Source: Streptomyces triticagri (GTDB lineage: Bacteria > Actinomycetota > Actinomycetes > Streptomycetales > Streptomycetaceae). Taken from it: a stretch of DNA of 50,880 nucleotides. A program made the position numbers and the translations under genes. The notes beneath the pieces were generated by a model that saw only the letters and a list, made by a program, of their open reading frames with translations, had not been told where the DNA came from and did not search any database. Positions 16,984 to 26,509 of this stretch are shown in pieces. Location of the stretch: NCBI RefSeq assembly GCF_003429565.1, contig NZ_QUAK01000062.1, forward strand, positions 8,150 to 59,029. Direction: 5' to 3'. Position 1 is the stretch's first letter. The number at the start of each line of letters is the position of its first letter.

Positions 16984-17123
16984 CAGCCCGTCCGGCGTTT
17001 GAGGACATCTTTTGACCGGCGGTCAGGGCGCGTGGTTTCCAGGGCGCTGCCCCGGACCCCTCCCCCAAGCTCTCGGCTCCGCTCGAGCACGGGGGACCCC
17101 CATCTCAAACGCCGGAGGGGCTG
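16984..17123. repeat. Intergenic inverted-repeat element of Streptomyces type
   Basis: Twenty-base ends (16984-17003 and 17104-17123) are inverted copies of each other with one mismatch: CTCAAACGCCGGAGGGGCTG on the right. Inside are CCCC/GGGG arms and a GCTC...GAGC hairpin around 17069-17100. I remember closely similar sequence scattered between genes of many Streptomyces, so this looks like a dispersed, non-coding palindromic element. Between convergent genes it could also serve as a terminator. Confidence 0.7.
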
Positions 17124-17143
17124 AATGTGGTGCCGGGTTTGGG

Positions 17144-18304
17144 TCAGAGACCCAATTCTCGGGCGATCAGCATGCGTTGGACCTCGCTCGTGCCCTCGCC
17201 GATCTCGAGGATCTTGGAGTCGCGCCACATACGCGCGACCGGGTACTCGTTCATGAAGCCGTAGCCGCCGTGGATCTGGGTGGCTTCGCGGGCGTTGTCC
17301 ACCGCGATCGTGGAGGAATACAGCTTGGCGAGGGCCGCCTCCTTCTTGAAGGGCTCGCCGCTGACCAGCCGGGAGGCCGCGTCCCGCCAGGCGAGGCGGG
17401 AGGTGTGGGCCTTCATCTCCATGTCGGCGAGCTTGAACTGGATCGCCTGGTTCGCACCGATCGGCCGGCCGAAGGCGTGCCGCTCCTTGGCGTACCGGAC
17501 GGATTCGTCCACACAGCCCTGGGCGAGTCCCGTGGCGAGGGCGGCGATGGCGATCCGGCCCTCGTCGAGGATCCGCAGGAACTGGGCGTAGCCGCGGCCC
17601 TGGGTGCCGAGCAGATTCGCCGCGGGGACGCGGACGTCGGAGAAGGAGAGCTCGCGGGTGTCCGAGGCGTTCCAGCCGACCTTCGAGTACGGGGCGGCCA
17701 CCGTGAATCCGGGAGTGCCGGACGGGACGATGATCGACGAGATCAGCGGCTTGCCGTCCTCCGTGCGGCCCGTCACCGCGGTGACCGTGACCAGGCCGGT
17801 GATGTCCGTGCCGGAGTTGGTGATGAAGCACTTGCTGCCGTTGATCACCCATTCGTCCGTGGCCCCGTCGAGGCGGGCCGTGGTGCGGGTGCCGCCCGCG
17901 TCCGAGCCGCCGTCCGGCTCGGTCAGGCCGAACGCTCCGAGGATCTCGCCGGAGCACATCCGCGGCAGCCACTGCCGCTTCTGCTCCTCGGTGCCGAACA
18001 GATGCAGCGGCATCGCGCCGAGCGAGACACCGGCCTCCAGGGTGATCGCCACCGACGAGTCGACCCGCGCCAACTCCTCGAGGGCCAGGCCCAGGGCCAG
18101 ATAGTCGCCGCCCATCCCGCCGTACTCCTCGGGGAACGGCAGCCCGAACAGTCCCATCCGCCCCATCTCGCGCACGATCTCGTACGGGAACTCGTGGCGC
18201 TCGTACAGGTCACCGATCTTGGGTGCCACCACGTCGTGGGCGAACTCCTCGACGGTACGCCGGAGTTCCTCGTGCTCGGGGGAGAGCCGGTGGTCGAGCG
18301 GCAT
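17144..18304 (-). CDS. acdH: Acyl-CoA dehydrogenase (branched-chain/isovaleryl-type role)
   Basis: A 386-residue flavoprotein that introduces a trans-2,3 double bond into acyl-CoA, probably isovaleryl-CoA given its operon. Motifs are FGLTEPDGGSDAGGT, KCFITNSG and HAFGRPIGANQAIQFKLADM. The C-terminal catalytic segment is EIGEGTSEVQRMLIARELGL, with the base Glu at the MCAD-type position. The corresponding alternative site (ILDEGRI) has Gly. ATG 18304 lies 2 bp after the HMG-CoA lyase stop. Last gene of the carboxylase operon. The symbol follows the S. coelicolor branched-chain dehydrogenase as I remember it. Confidence 0.88.
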   Translation of the reverse strand: MPLDHRLSPEHEELRRTVEEFAHDVVAPKIGDLYERHEFPYEIVREMGRMGLFGLPFPEEYGGMGGDYLALGLALEELARVDSSVAITLEAGVSLGAMPLHLFGTEEQKRQWLPRMCSGEILGAFGLTEPDGGSDAGGTRTTARLDGATDEWVINGSKCFITNSGTDITGLVTVTAVTGRTEDGKPLISSIIVPSGTPGFTVAAPYSKVGWNASDTRELSFSDVRVPAANLLGTQGRGYAQFLRILDEGRIAIAALATGLAQGCVDESVRYAKERHAFGRPIGANQAIQFKLADMEMKAHTSRLAWRDAASRLVSGEPFKKEAALAKLYSSTIAVDNAREATQIHGGYGFMNEYPVARMWRDSKILEIGEGTSEVQRMLIARELGL

Positions 18305-18306
18305 GA

Positions 18307-19344
18307 TCAGGACTCCTTGTCGTCGGGGCCGGCCGGGGTGGAGGCGGGGTGGCCGGCCTCGGGCTCCCGGTCGGATGCGGTGCGTTCCGTGCCGACCCCG
18401 GTGAGGGCGCGGACGGTGCGGGACGGGCTGGGGCGGCCGAGGTGTCCGGCCATCCAGCTGCTGGTGGCGGTGAGCCGGCCGAGGTCGACCCCGGTTTCGA
18501 CACCGAGGCCCTGGAGCATCCACACCAGGTCCTCGGTGGCGAGATTCCCCGTGGCGCTCTTCGCGTACGGGCAGCCGCCCAGGCCGCCTGCCGAGGCGTC
18601 GACGGTGGTGACGCCGTGCTGCAGGGCGGCCAGGGTGTTGGCGAGGGCCTGGCCGTAGGTGTCGTGGAAGTGGACGCCGATCGCCGTGGTGGGGACACCG
18701 CCCTCATCGAGCGCGGCGAGCAGTGCGGTGACATGGCCAGGGGTGGCGACTCCGATGGTGTCGCCGAGACTCAACTCGTCGCAGCCCTGGTCGAACAGGG
18801 ACTTGGCGACGTGCACCACTTGGGAGAGCGGGACCGGCCCCTCCCACGGGTCGCCGAAGCACATGGACAGGTAGCCCCGTACCCGTACACCCTCGGCCTT
18901 GGCGCGGGCGACGACCGGCTCGAACATGGCGAGTGACTCGGCCACGGTGCGGTTGAGGTTGCGCGAGGCGAACGTCTCGGTGGCCGAGCCGAAGACAGCG
19001 ATGGAGCGGGCGCCGAGGGCGAGGGCGCGGTCCAGTCCCCGTTCGTTCGGCACCAGGACCGGGAGGGCGATGCCGGCCAGGTCGGACAGGCGGGGGAACA
19101 GGTCCTCGGCGTCGGCCAGTTGGGGCACCCATGTGGGGTGGACGAAGCTGGTCGCCTCGACGGTGGTCAGCCCCGCGTCCGCCAGACGGTGGATGAACTC
19201 CGCCTTGATCTCGGTGGGTACGGTCGCCGACTCGTTCTGCAGTCCGTCCCGGGGGCCGACCTCGTGGATACGGATCCGGGCCGGCAGGCCCGGGGCGGGG
19301 AAGCTCATCGGCAGGGCGGCGGGGCCGTGCGGGGTGCTGGTCAT
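18307..19344 (-). CDS. Hydroxymethylglutaryl-CoA lyase
   Basis: A 345-residue DRE-TIM metalloenzyme splitting HMG-CoA into acetyl-CoA and acetoacetate, the last step of leucine breakdown. Substrate and metal motifs are [11 protein letters not shown] near residue 27, [13 protein letters not shown] with metal His, and the lyase signature [15 protein letters not shown] with the catalytic Cys. The C-terminal 30 residues are Pro/Ser-rich. ATG 19344 overlaps the carboxylase stop by 4 bp (ATGA), so translation is coupled. Confidence 0.93.
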   Translation of the reverse strand: MTSTPHGPAALPMSFPAPGLPARIRIHEVGPRDGLQNESATVPTEIKAEFIHRLADAGLTTVEATSFVHPTWVPQLADAEDLFPRLSDLAGIALPVLVPNERGLDRALALGARSIAVFGSATETFASRNLNRTVAESLAMFEPVVARAKAEGVRVRGYLSMCFGDPWEGPVPLSQVVHVAKSLFDQGCDELSLGDTIGVATPGHVTALLAALDEGGVPTTAIGVHFHDTYGQALANTLAALQHGVTTVDASAGGLGGCPYAKSATGNLATEDLVWMLQGLGVETGVDLGRLTATSSWMAGHLGRPSPSRTVRALTGVGTERTASDREPEAGHPASTPAGPDDKES

Positions 19345-21923
19345 GATGCCCCCTCGGGGGAGTGGGTGGCTGCACCGGACGCGGGCTCGGCGCCGGAGGA
19401 GGCAGGGTCCGCGTCGTCGGGGGTCACCACCGCCAGGATCTGGTCCATGGCCACCGTGGCGCCCGGTGTGACGTCCAGCTCGGCCACGGTGCCTGCGTGC
19501 GGTGCGGAGATCACGTGTTCCATCTTCATCGCCTCGACGACGAGCAGGCTCTGCCCTGCCGTCACGTGGTCACCCACCGCGGCCTTGACCACGGTCACGG
19601 TGCCGGGCATCGGGGCCGCCAGGGTGTCGGCACCGGCGTGCGCGGTGCCCCGCAGCGCCGCCTCCACCGGGTCGTGCCGCTGCACCCGCCAGGAGTCGCC
19701 GTCCCGCCCGAGCCAGTCGTCGGTGCCATCGATCGCGTGGCTGAACGTGTGCGTGACTCCGCCGAGTTCGACGGTGACCCGGCCCGGCCTGACGGCCACG
19801 AGACGGGCGAGCAGGCCACGGCGCGGCCCACGGTCCCCCTGCCCGGCGTCGAGCGAGCCGGGGCCCGTGCCGGGCCTGGAATCCGCGTCGGGTCTGGAAT
19901 CCGCGCTGTGCCCCGTGCCGGACACCGTGCCGCTTCCGGCGTCCGTGCCGCCTCCGGCCCTCGCGCCCGCGCCGGTCCCGGTCCCGGTGCCTGTGTCGTT
20001 GCCGGTGACCGTGCTGTCGCCACCTGTTGTGCCGCTTCCGGCCGTCGTGCCGGTCCCGGTGTCGGCTGCGACTGCCGTACGGGTCCCGGTGTCCGTGCCG
20101 CCGGCGATGTTCGCGCCGACTCCGGCCGTCGCACCGGCCCCGGTGGCCGTGTCGTCCCCGGACGCCGTGTCGCGTCCGGTGCGCGTGTCGTCCCCGGCCC
20201 CCGCGGCAAGCGCCCCCGGACCGTCGAGGCGGATCTCCAGTTCCCCGGTCAGGGGGCGACTCCGGCCGGGGGCAGTGGTCGCCGGGCGTACGGCGAGCGT
20301 CACCGGGTCCTGCCCCGGTACCCGCAGGGCGTGCGGCGTCCATGCCGGCTCGCCGCCGAGCCGCCAGCCGTCGGCGGCGGCGAAGGGGTCTGCCCAAGTG
20401 CCGCCGCCCGCAGCGGCGTCGGCGAGCCGCGCATGCCGCAGCAGCGCCGCCGTCGCGTACACCTCCGCCGGGACCTCTTCCGAGACCAGCGAGTCCGCGT
20501 CCCGCTCCACGAGCCCCGTGTCCAACTCGCCCTCGATCACCGCCGGATGGGCGAGGAGGCGGCGCAGGAAGCCCGCGTTCGTCGGGACGCCGAGGGTCAC
20601 CGTGTCCGCCAGGGCGGCCCGCAGACCGCGCAGCGCCGCCGCCCGGTCCGGACCGTACGCGATGACCTTCGACAGCATCGGGTCGTACCGGCTGCCGACC
20701 TCCGTGCCCTCGCTGAGGCCGGAGTCCGTGCGTACGCCGCCGGCAGCACGGCCGGTCAGCGGGGAGCTCCAGTCGCCGCCCGGCTCGGCGAGCGCGAGCA
20801 CCGTACCGCCGGACGGCAGGAAGCCGCGGCCCGGGTCCTCGGCGCAGACCCTGGCCTCCACGGCGTGCCCGGTGAGCGTGATGTCCCCCTGGGCGAACGG
20901 CAGTTGCTCGCCCGCGGCCACCCGGATCTGCCACTCCACCAGGTCGAGTCCGGTGATTAGCTCGGTGACCGGGTGTTCCACCTGCAGCCGGGTGTTCATC
21001 TCCATGAAGCAGTACGCCGCCGGGTCGCCGCCCGGCACGATGAACTCCACGGTGCCCGCGCCCCGGTACCCGCAGGAGCGCGCCGCGCGCACGGCCGCCT
21101 CGCCCATCGCGGCCCGGGTCGCCTCGTCGAGCAGTACCGACGGGGCCTCCTCGATGATCTTCTGGTGCCGGCGCTGCAGCGAGCACTCGCGCTCGCCGAG
21201 GTGCACCACGCCGCCGTGCCCGTCCGCGAGGACCTGGATCTCGATGTGCCGGGGCCGCTCGATCCAGCGCTCCACGAGCAGCGTGTCGTCGCCGAAGGAG
21301 GCGCGGGCCTCGCGCCGCGCGGCGGCGATCTCCTCAAGGAGCGCCGATTCGACGCGGGTCAGCCGCATGCCCTTGCCACCGCCGCCCGCCGACGGCTTGA
21401 GCAGCACCGGCATGCCGATCTCCCGGGCGGCCGCGGCCAGTTCGGCATCGGTCAGGCCGCTGCCCGAGGACCCCGGGACGACCGGAACGCCGGCTTCCCG
21501 CACGGTCTCCTTGGCCCGGATCTTGTCGCCCATCAGGTCGATGGCGTCCGCGCCGGGACCGATGAAGACCAGGCCGGCCTCCTCGCAGGCGCGCGCGAAG
21601 CCCGCATTCTCCGCGAGGAAGCCGTATCCCGGGTGGACCGCCCGGGCGCCGCTGCGGGCGGCCGCGTCCAGGAGCCGCTGCACGGACAGATAGCTGTCGG
21701 CCGCGGCCGCCGGCCCGATCCGTACCGCCGTGTCCGCCTCGTGCACATGGCGGGCGTCCGCGTCCGCGTCGCTGAAGACCGCGACGGAGCGGATGCCGAG
21801 CCGGCGCAGCGTACGGATGACACGGACCGCGATCTCGCCCCGGTTGGCGACGAGCACGGTGTCGAACATGGCCACTCCCGAAGGTCCCTGCACGGATTCC
21901 GCTGCTGCCTGTGCCGCTGTCAT
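19341..21923 (-). CDS. Acyl-CoA carboxylase alpha chain (biotin carboxylase + BCCP), methylcrotonyl-CoA type
   Basis: An 860-residue biotin-dependent carboxylase subunit. Biotin carboxylase begins [19 protein letters not shown], with ATP-grasp motifs [31 protein letters not shown] and [14 protein letters not shown]. It continues into the BC C-terminal and linker domains. The last 80 residues are the biotinyl domain with EAMKMEH; the biotinylated Lys is about residue 800. Residues about 575-695 are a Thr/Gly/Asp-rich low-complexity insertion that makes the protein roughly 150 residues longer than usual. ATG 21923 follows GAGGGGG just past the carboxyltransferase stop; ATG 21869 (MFDTVL) is the alternative. 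Partner of the carboxyltransferase upstream. Confidence 0.93.
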   Translation of the reverse strand: MTAAQAAAESVQGPSGVAMFDTVLVANRGEIAVRVIRTLRRLGIRSVAVFSDADADARHVHEADTAVRIGPAAAADSYLSVQRLLDAAARSGARAVHPGYGFLAENAGFARACEEAGLVFIGPGADAIDLMGDKIRAKETVREAGVPVVPGSSGSGLTDAELAAAAREIGMPVLLKPSAGGGGKGMRLTRVESALLEEIAAARREARASFGDDTLLVERWIERPRHIEIQVLADGHGGVVHLGERECSLQRRHQKIIEEAPSVLLDEATRAAMGEAAVRAARSCGYRGAGTVEFIVPGGDPAAYCFMEMNTRLQVEHPVTELITGLDLVEWQIRVAAGEQLPFAQGDITLTGHAVEARVCAEDPGRGFLPSGGTVLALAEPGGDWSSPLTGRAAGGVRTDSGLSEGTEVGSRYDPMLSKVIAYGPDRAAALRGLRAALADTVTLGVPTNAGFLRRLLAHPAVIEGELDTGLVERDADSLVSEEVPAEVYATAALLRHARLADAAAGGGTWADPFAAADGWRLGGEPAWTPHALRVPGQDPVTLAVRPATTAPGRSRPLTGELEIRLDGPGALAAGAGDDTRTGRDTASGDDTATGAGATAGVGANIAGGTDTGTRTAVAADTGTGTTAGSGTTGGDSTVTGNDTGTGTGTGAGARAGGGTDAGSGTVSGTGHSADSRPDADSRPGTGPGSLDAGQGDRGPRRGLLARLVAVRPGRVTVELGGVTHTFSHAIDGTDDWLGRDGDSWRVQRHDPVEAALRGTAHAGADTLAAPMPGTVTVVKAAVGDHVTAGQSLLVVEAMKMEHVISAPHAGTVAELDVTPGATVAMDQILAVVTPDDADPASSGAEPASGAATHSPEGAS
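19840..20200 (-). repeat. Degenerate coding repeat for a Thr/Gly-rich insertion
   Basis: About 360 bp inside the alpha-chain gene is built of short, imperfect units such as GCCGGTCCCGGT and GTGCCGGTCCCGGT on the plus strand. It encodes runs such as [14 protein letters not shown] and [13 protein letters not shown]. It stays in frame and lies between the catalytic part and the BCCP domain. Confidence 0.85.
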
Positions 21924-21933
21924 CGCCGCCCCC

Positions 21934-23550
21934 TCACATCCGGAAGACGCCGAAGCCGGGGTCTCCCAGCGGGGCGTTCGCACAGGCGGTCAGGGCGAGG
22001 CCGACGGTCCTGCGGGTGTCGGCCGGGTCGATCACACCGTCGTCCCAGAGGCGGGCCGTGGCGTAGTACGCATTGCCCTGGGTCTCGTACTGCGCGCGGA
22101 CCGGGGCCTTGAACTCCTCCTCCGCGGACTCGGACCAGCTCTCGCCGCGGGCCTCCAACTGGTCCCGCTTGACCGTCGCCAGGACCGAGGCGGCCTGTTC
22201 GCCGCCCATCACGGAGATCTTGGCGTTGGGCCACATCCACAGGAAGCGCGGGGAGTACGCCCGGCCGCACATCGAGTAGTTTCCCGCGCCGTACGACCCG
22301 CCGATCACCACGGTCAGCTTGGGGACGCGGGTGCAGGCCACCGCGGTGACCATCTTGGCGCCGTGCTTGGCGATGCCGCCCGCCTCGTAGTCCCGGCCGA
22401 CCATGAATCCCGAGATGTTCTGCAGGAAGAGCAGGGGGATGCCGCGCTGGTCGCACAGCTCGATGAAGTGGGCGCCCTTCTGGGCGGATTCGGAGAACAG
22501 GATGCCGTTGTTCGCCACGATCCCCACCGGGTGGCCGTGGATGTGGGCGAAGCCGGTGACCAGGGTCGTGCCGTACTCGGCCTTGAACTCCTGGAAGCGG
22601 GAGCCGTCCACCACGCGCGCGACGACCTCGCGGACGTCGTAGGGCGTACGGGAGTCGGCCGGCACCGCGCCGTAGAGGCCGTACGGATCGACCTTCGGCT
22701 CCTCGGCCGGCTCGGTGGACCAGGGCAGGGGGCCGCGGGCGGGCAGGGTCGCGACGATGTCCCGCACGATGCGCAGGGCGTGCGCGTCATCCTCGGCGAG
22801 GTGGTCGGTGACCCCGGAGGTGCGCGAGTGCACCTCGCCGCCGCCCAGCTCCTCGGCCGTGACGACCTCGCCGGTCGCCGCCTTCACCAGGGGCGGGCCG
22901 CCGAGGAAGATGGTGCCCTGGCCGCGGACGATCACCGCCTCGTCGCTCATCGCCGGGACGTACGCACCGCCGGCCGTGCAGGAGCCGAGGACCGCGGCGA
23001 TCTGCGGGATGCCGGCGCCGGACATCCGGGCCTGGTTGTAGAAGATCCGGCCGAAGTGCTCGCGGTCCGGGAAGACCTCGTCCTGCATCGGCAGGAAGGC
23101 GCCGCCCGAGTCGACCAGATACAGGCACGGCAGGCGGTTCTCCAGGGCCACTTCCTGGGCGCGCAGGTGCTTCTTGACCGTCATCGGGTAGTACGTGCCG
23201 CCCTTGACCGTCGCGTCGTTCGCCACCACCACGCAGTCGCGGCCCGAGACGCGGCCGATGCCGGCGATCACGCCGGCCGCCGGGGCGTCCCCGCCGTACA
23301 GCCCGTCCGCCGCGAGCGGCGCCAGCTCCAGGAAGGGCGAGCCCGGGTCGAGCACGGTGTCCACGCGGTCCCGCGGAAGGAGCTTGCCGCGGGCCACATG
23401 GCGGGCCCGGGACCGCTCACCGCCGCCGAGCCGGGCCGCGGCGAGCTTCTGGCGCAGCTCCTCGACCAGGGCGTGGTGCGCCGCCTCATTGACCCGCCAG
23501 GCCTCCGAGGCGGGATCGACCCCGCTGTGAAGCACCGGTGCCTGCTGCAT
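21934..23550 (-). CDS. Acyl-CoA carboxylase beta chain (carboxyltransferase), methylcrotonyl-CoA type
   Basis: A 538-residue carboxyltransferase with two crotonase-like halves. The N-half has DSGGAFLP and [16 protein letters not shown]. The C-half has [17 protein letters not shown] and [27 protein letters not shown] (read as separate short motifs). The NISGFMVG and WMWPNA features fit 3-methylcrotonyl-CoA carboxylase better than the propionyl enzyme. ATG 23550 follows AAAGGGG. It heads the four-gene operon (beta, alpha, HMG-CoA lyase, acyl-CoA dehydrogenase). A methylglutaconyl-CoA hydratase is missing here and must lie elsewhere. Confidence 0.93.
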   Translation of the reverse strand: MQQAPVLHSGVDPASEAWRVNEAAHHALVEELRQKLAAARLGGGERSRARHVARGKLLPRDRVDTVLDPGSPFLELAPLAADGLYGGDAPAAGVIAGIGRVSGRDCVVVANDATVKGGTYYPMTVKKHLRAQEVALENRLPCLYLVDSGGAFLPMQDEVFPDREHFGRIFYNQARMSGAGIPQIAAVLGSCTAGGAYVPAMSDEAVIVRGQGTIFLGGPPLVKAATGEVVTAEELGGGEVHSRTSGVTDHLAEDDAHALRIVRDIVATLPARGPLPWSTEPAEEPKVDPYGLYGAVPADSRTPYDVREVVARVVDGSRFQEFKAEYGTTLVTGFAHIHGHPVGIVANNGILFSESAQKGAHFIELCDQRGIPLLFLQNISGFMVGRDYEAGGIAKHGAKMVTAVACTRVPKLTVVIGGSYGAGNYSMCGRAYSPRFLWMWPNAKISVMGGEQAASVLATVKRDQLEARGESWSESAEEEFKAPVRAQYETQGNAYYATARLWDDGVIDPADTRRTVGLALTACANAPLGDPGFGVFRM

Positions 23551-23583
23551 CGGTCGAGCCCCTTTGCTCGTATGGCCGCGCTC

Positions 23584-23618
23584 GTACGAGGTGCCCGTAG
23601 CTGGTACGAGATGCCTGT
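23584..23618. repeat. Direct repeat with 20-bp period upstream of the carboxylase operon
   Basis: GTACGAGGTGCCCGT at 23584-23598 and GTACGAGATGCCTGT at 23604-23618 match at 13 of 15 bases. Their spacing is 20 bp, two helical turns, so one protein could bind both on one face. They lie between the operators and the carboxyltransferase start. Confidence 0.6.
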
Positions 23619-23634
23619 ACGACCGCGCCCGCCT

Positions 23635-23679
23635 GTTAATGACCGTTAACACCGCCTCTCAGGTTAACGACCGCTAACC
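23635..23679. promoter_or_regulatory. Paired palindromic operators between carboxylase operon and tetR
   Basis: Box 1 at 23635-23650 reads GTTAATGACCGTTAAC, with perfect GTTAA/TTAAC arms. Box 2 at 23662-23679 reads GGTTAACGACCGCTAACC, with GGTTA/TAACC arms. Both share the centre GACCG and are 28 bp apart. Their place between divergent genes, one a TetR regulator, fits operators that control both directions. Confidence 0.75.
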
Positions 23680-23701
23680 GTCCTGTCTAGAATGAATTCT
23701 C

Positions 23702-24289
23702 ATGAGCACCAGTGCACCGACGTCCCGCCGCGAGCAGATCCTCAAGCAGGCCGCCCGCCTCTTCGCCGAGCGCGGCTTCCACGGCGTCGGCGTGGACGAG
23801 ATAGGGGCCGCCGTCGGGATCAGCGGCCCGGGCCTGTACCGCCACTTCGCGGGCAAGGACGCGATGCTCGCCGAGCTCCTCGTGGGTATCAGCGGCAGGC
23901 TCCTCACCGGCGGCAGGCGATGCGTCGCGGAGGCGGACGGCTCGGCGGACGAGCTGCTCGACGCGCTGATCGAGGGGCACATCGACTTCGCGCTCGACGA
24001 CCGCCCCCTCATCACCCTCCATGACCGCGAGCTCGACCGCCTCCGGGACACCGACCGCCGCCTGGTCCGCCAGCTGCAGCGGCAGTACGTCGAGCTGTGG
24101 GTGGAGGCCGTCCGTAAGGTCTATCCGCAGCTCGCCGAGCCGGAGGCGCGGGCCACCGTGCACGCGGTCTTCGGGCTGCTCAACTCGACCCCGCACCTGG
24201 GCCGTTCCGGCACCCTGCCCGGCCGCCGCGCCACCGCCGCGCTGCTGCACCGCCTGGCCCGCGGCGCCTTCGATGCGGCCTCGGCGTGA
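23702..24289 (+). CDS. TetR-family regulator of the adjacent carboxylase operon
   Basis: A 195-residue TetR regulator starting at ATG 23702. The helix-turn-helix is at about residues 10-55 (REQILKQAARLFAERGFHGVGVDEIGAAVGISGPGLYRHF, read as separate helices). A helical ligand domain follows (LDALIEGHIDFALDDRPLITLHDRELDRLRD). Divergence from the carboxyltransferase gene, with two shared palindromes, points to repression of leucine/acyl-CoA catabolism relieved by an acyl-CoA. Leucine-pathway regulators of other bacteria (LiuR, MerR family; LiuQ, TetR family) have equivalent positions. Confidence 0.88.
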   Translation: MSTSAPTSRREQILKQAARLFAERGFHGVGVDEIGAAVGISGPGLYRHFAGKDAMLAELLVGISGRLLTGGRRCVAEADGSADELLDALIEGHIDFALDDRPLITLHDRELDRLRDTDRRLVRQLQRQYVELWVEAVRKVYPQLAEPEARATVHAVFGLLNSTPHLGRSGTLPGRRATAALLHRLARGAFDAASA

Positions 24290-24344
24290 TGCGCGCCTCG
24301 CCCCGTTGGTCTGGACAGCCGTTCGGACTCCCCGGTAACTTCGT

Positions 24345-24364
24345 CTGAGCAAGCGCTTAGCCAG
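24345..24364. promoter_or_regulatory. Imperfect palindrome upstream of second acyl-CoA dehydrogenase
   Basis: CTGAGCAAGCGCTTAGCCAG has an exact AAGCGCTT core and CTG/CAG ends; 7 of 10 positions in each arm pair. It lies 31 bp before the GTG start. It resembles operators of TetR-type fatty-acid regulators in actinobacteria and differs from the boxes upstream of tetR. Confidence 0.45.
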
Positions 24365-24394
24365 CTGCCGACCAGGCCGATCAGGAGGCCCCCA

Positions 24395-25552
24395 GTGCGC
24401 CGTACCGTCTACAACGAGGATCACCAGGCGTTCCGGGAGACCCTCCGCGCCTTCATCGAGACCGAGGTCGTCCCCGTCTACGACGACTGGTTCGCCGCCG
24501 GCCAGGCGCCCCGCGACTTCTACTACAAGCTCGGCGAGCTCGGCATCTTCGGCATCCGCGTGCCCGAGGAGTTCGGCGGCGCGGGCATCGACTCGCACAA
24601 GTTCGAGGCGATCATGTACGAGGAGACCGCCCGCGCGGGCGTCTCCTTCGGCGGTTCCGGCGTGCACGTCCTGCTCGGCCTGCCGTACATCCAGATGCTC
24701 GCCACCGACGAGCAGAAGAAGCGCTACCTGCCGAAGTTCGTCACCGGCGAGGAGATGTGGGCGCTCGCCATGACCGAGCCGGGCACCGGCTCCGACCTGG
24801 CCGGCATGAAGACCACCGCGAAGCTCTCCGAGGACGGCACGCACTACGTCCTCAACGGCGCCAAGACCTTCATCACCGGCGGTGTGCACGCCGACAAGGT
24901 CATCGTCTGCGCCCGCACCGACGCCCCGAGCGCCGAGGACCGCCGGCACGGCATCTCGCTGTTCGCCGTGGACACCAAGTCCGAGGGCTACTCGGTCGGC
25001 CGCAAGCTCGACAAGCTCGGCCTCAAGACCTCCGACACCGCCGAGCTCGCCTTCGTCGACGTCAAGGTCCCCGTCGAAGACCTCCTCGGCGAGGAGAACA
25101 AGGGCTTCCACTACCTCGGCCAGAACCTCCCCTCCGAGCGCTGGGGCATCGCCTTCGGTGCCTATGCGCAGGCCAAGGCCGCCGTCGGCTTCGCCAAGGA
25201 GTACGTGCAGGACCGCACGGTCTTCGGCAAGACCGTCGCCTCGTTCCAGAACACCAAGTTCGAACTGGCCGCCTGCCAGGCCGAGGTGGACGCCGCCGAG
25301 GCCGTCGCCGACCGCGCCCTCGAGGCGCTCGACGCGCACGAGCTGACCGCCGCCGAGGCCGCCAGCGCCAAGCTCTTCTGCACCGAGGTCGCGCACCGCG
25401 TCATCGACCGCTGCCTCCAGCTGCACGGCGGCTACGGCTTCATGAACGAGTACCCGATCGCCCGCCTCTACGCCGACAACCGCGTCAACCGCATCTACGG
25501 CGGCACCAGCGAGGTCATGAAGATGATCATCGCGAAGAACATGGGCCTCTGA
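24395..25552 (+). CDS. Acyl-CoA dehydrogenase (FadE/long-chain type)
   Basis: A 385-residue flavoprotein starting at GTG 24395 behind CAGGAGG. Motifs are ALAMTEPGTGSDLAGMKT, KTFITGGVHAD, RTVFGKTVASFQNTKFELA and LHGGYGFMNEYPIARLYAD. The usual C-terminal base position reads IYGGTSEVMKM, so Gly replaces Glu. A Glu is present at the alternative site (LPSERWGIA), as in isovaleryl- and long-chain acyl-CoA dehydrogenases. The true substrate is not clear from sequence. It is followed 5 bp later by the thioesterase gene. Confidence 0.88.
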   Translation: MRRTVYNEDHQAFRETLRAFIETEVVPVYDDWFAAGQAPRDFYYKLGELGIFGIRVPEEFGGAGIDSHKFEAIMYEETARAGVSFGGSGVHVLLGLPYIQMLATDEQKKRYLPKFVTGEEMWALAMTEPGTGSDLAGMKTTAKLSEDGTHYVLNGAKTFITGGVHADKVIVCARTDAPSAEDRRHGISLFAVDTKSEGYSVGRKLDKLGLKTSDTAELAFVDVKVPVEDLLGEENKGFHYLGQNLPSERWGIAFGAYAQAKAAVGFAKEYVQDRTVFGKTVASFQNTKFELAACQAEVDAAEAVADRALEALDAHELTAAEAASAKLFCTEVAHRVIDRCLQLHGGYGFMNEYPIARLYADNRVNRIYGGTSEVMKMIIAKNMGL

Positions 25553-25557
25553 CCGAG

Positions 25558-26430
25558 GTGAACCAGGAACTCGAGGCCCTGCTCGATCTCCTCGATCTGG
25601 AGCGGATCGAGCAGGACCTCTTCCGCGGCCAGTCGCGCTCCGCGCTGGTGCCGCGGGTCTTCGGCGGACAGGTCGCGGCCCAGGCGCTCGTCGCCGCGGG
25701 CCGCACCGTCCCCGAGGGCCGGCACGCCCACTCGCTGCACGCGTACTTCCTGCGCATGGGCGATCCGGGTGCACCGATCGTCTACGAGGTGGACCGGATC
25801 CGGGACGGCGGGTCGTTCACCACGCGCCGCGTCGTCGCCGTACAGCACGGCCGGCCGATCTTCCATCTCTCGGCGTCCTTCCAGAGCGTGGAGGAAGGGC
25901 TCGAGCACCAGGCTCCGATGCCGCCCACGACCGATCCCGAACTGCTGCCCACCGCGGCCGAGATGCTGCCCCGGTACGCGCACCGGTTCAGCGATCCGGG
26001 CATCGTCGAGCGGATGCTCCAGGCTCGCGCGGCCGTCGACCTGCGGTACGTGGACGAGCCGCCGTACGCGAGCGTGGGCGCGCCCCGGGAGCCGCACTCA
26101 CAGGTCTGGTTCCGGACCGGCGGCAAGCTCGCCGACGATCCGCTGCTGCACGTCTGCCTGGCCACGTACGTCTCCGACATGACCCTGCTCGACTCGGTGC
26201 TGCTCGCGCACGGCCGGGGCGGCTGGACCGTGGGCGACGTGGTGGGCGCGTCCCTCGACCACGCGATGTGGTTCCACCGCCCGTTCCGCGCCGACGAATG
26301 GCTGCTCTACGACCAGGAGTCGCCCTCGGCCTCCGGCGGCCGCGGACTCGGGCAGGCCCGGATCTACACCCAGGACGGGCGGCTCGCGGTCTCCGTCATC
26401 CAGGAGGGACTGGTGCGCGTGCCGCGCTGA
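25558..26430 (+). CDS. tesB: Acyl-CoA thioesterase II (TesB type)
   Basis: A 290-residue double-hotdog thioesterase hydrolysing acyl-CoA to free acid and CoA. N-terminal motifs are LEALLDLLDLERIEQDLFRG and RVFGGQVAAQALVAAGRTV. The C-half has SLDHAMWFHRPFRADEWLLYD and the GLGQARIYTQDGRLAVSVIQEG ending. GTG 25558 lies 5 bp after the dehydrogenase stop with little ribosome-site sequence, so translation is probably coupled. The two together may control the acyl-CoA pool. Confidence 0.9.
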   Translation: MNQELEALLDLLDLERIEQDLFRGQSRSALVPRVFGGQVAAQALVAAGRTVPEGRHAHSLHAYFLRMGDPGAPIVYEVDRIRDGGSFTTRRVVAVQHGRPIFHLSASFQSVEEGLEHQAPMPPTTDPELLPTAAEMLPRYAHRFSDPGIVERMLQARAAVDLRYVDEPPYASVGAPREPHSQVWFRTGGKLADDPLLHVCLATYVSDMTLLDSVLLAHGRGGWTVGDVVGASLDHAMWFHRPFRADEWLLYDQESPSASGGRGLGQARIYTQDGRLAVSVIQEGLVRVPR

Positions 26431-26509
26431 GGCGCGGCTGCCTCGTCCGTGTGCGTGCCCGCCCGGCGGCCCGTGTGCGTGGCCCACCCCGCGGCCTTAA
26501 CGTCACCGC

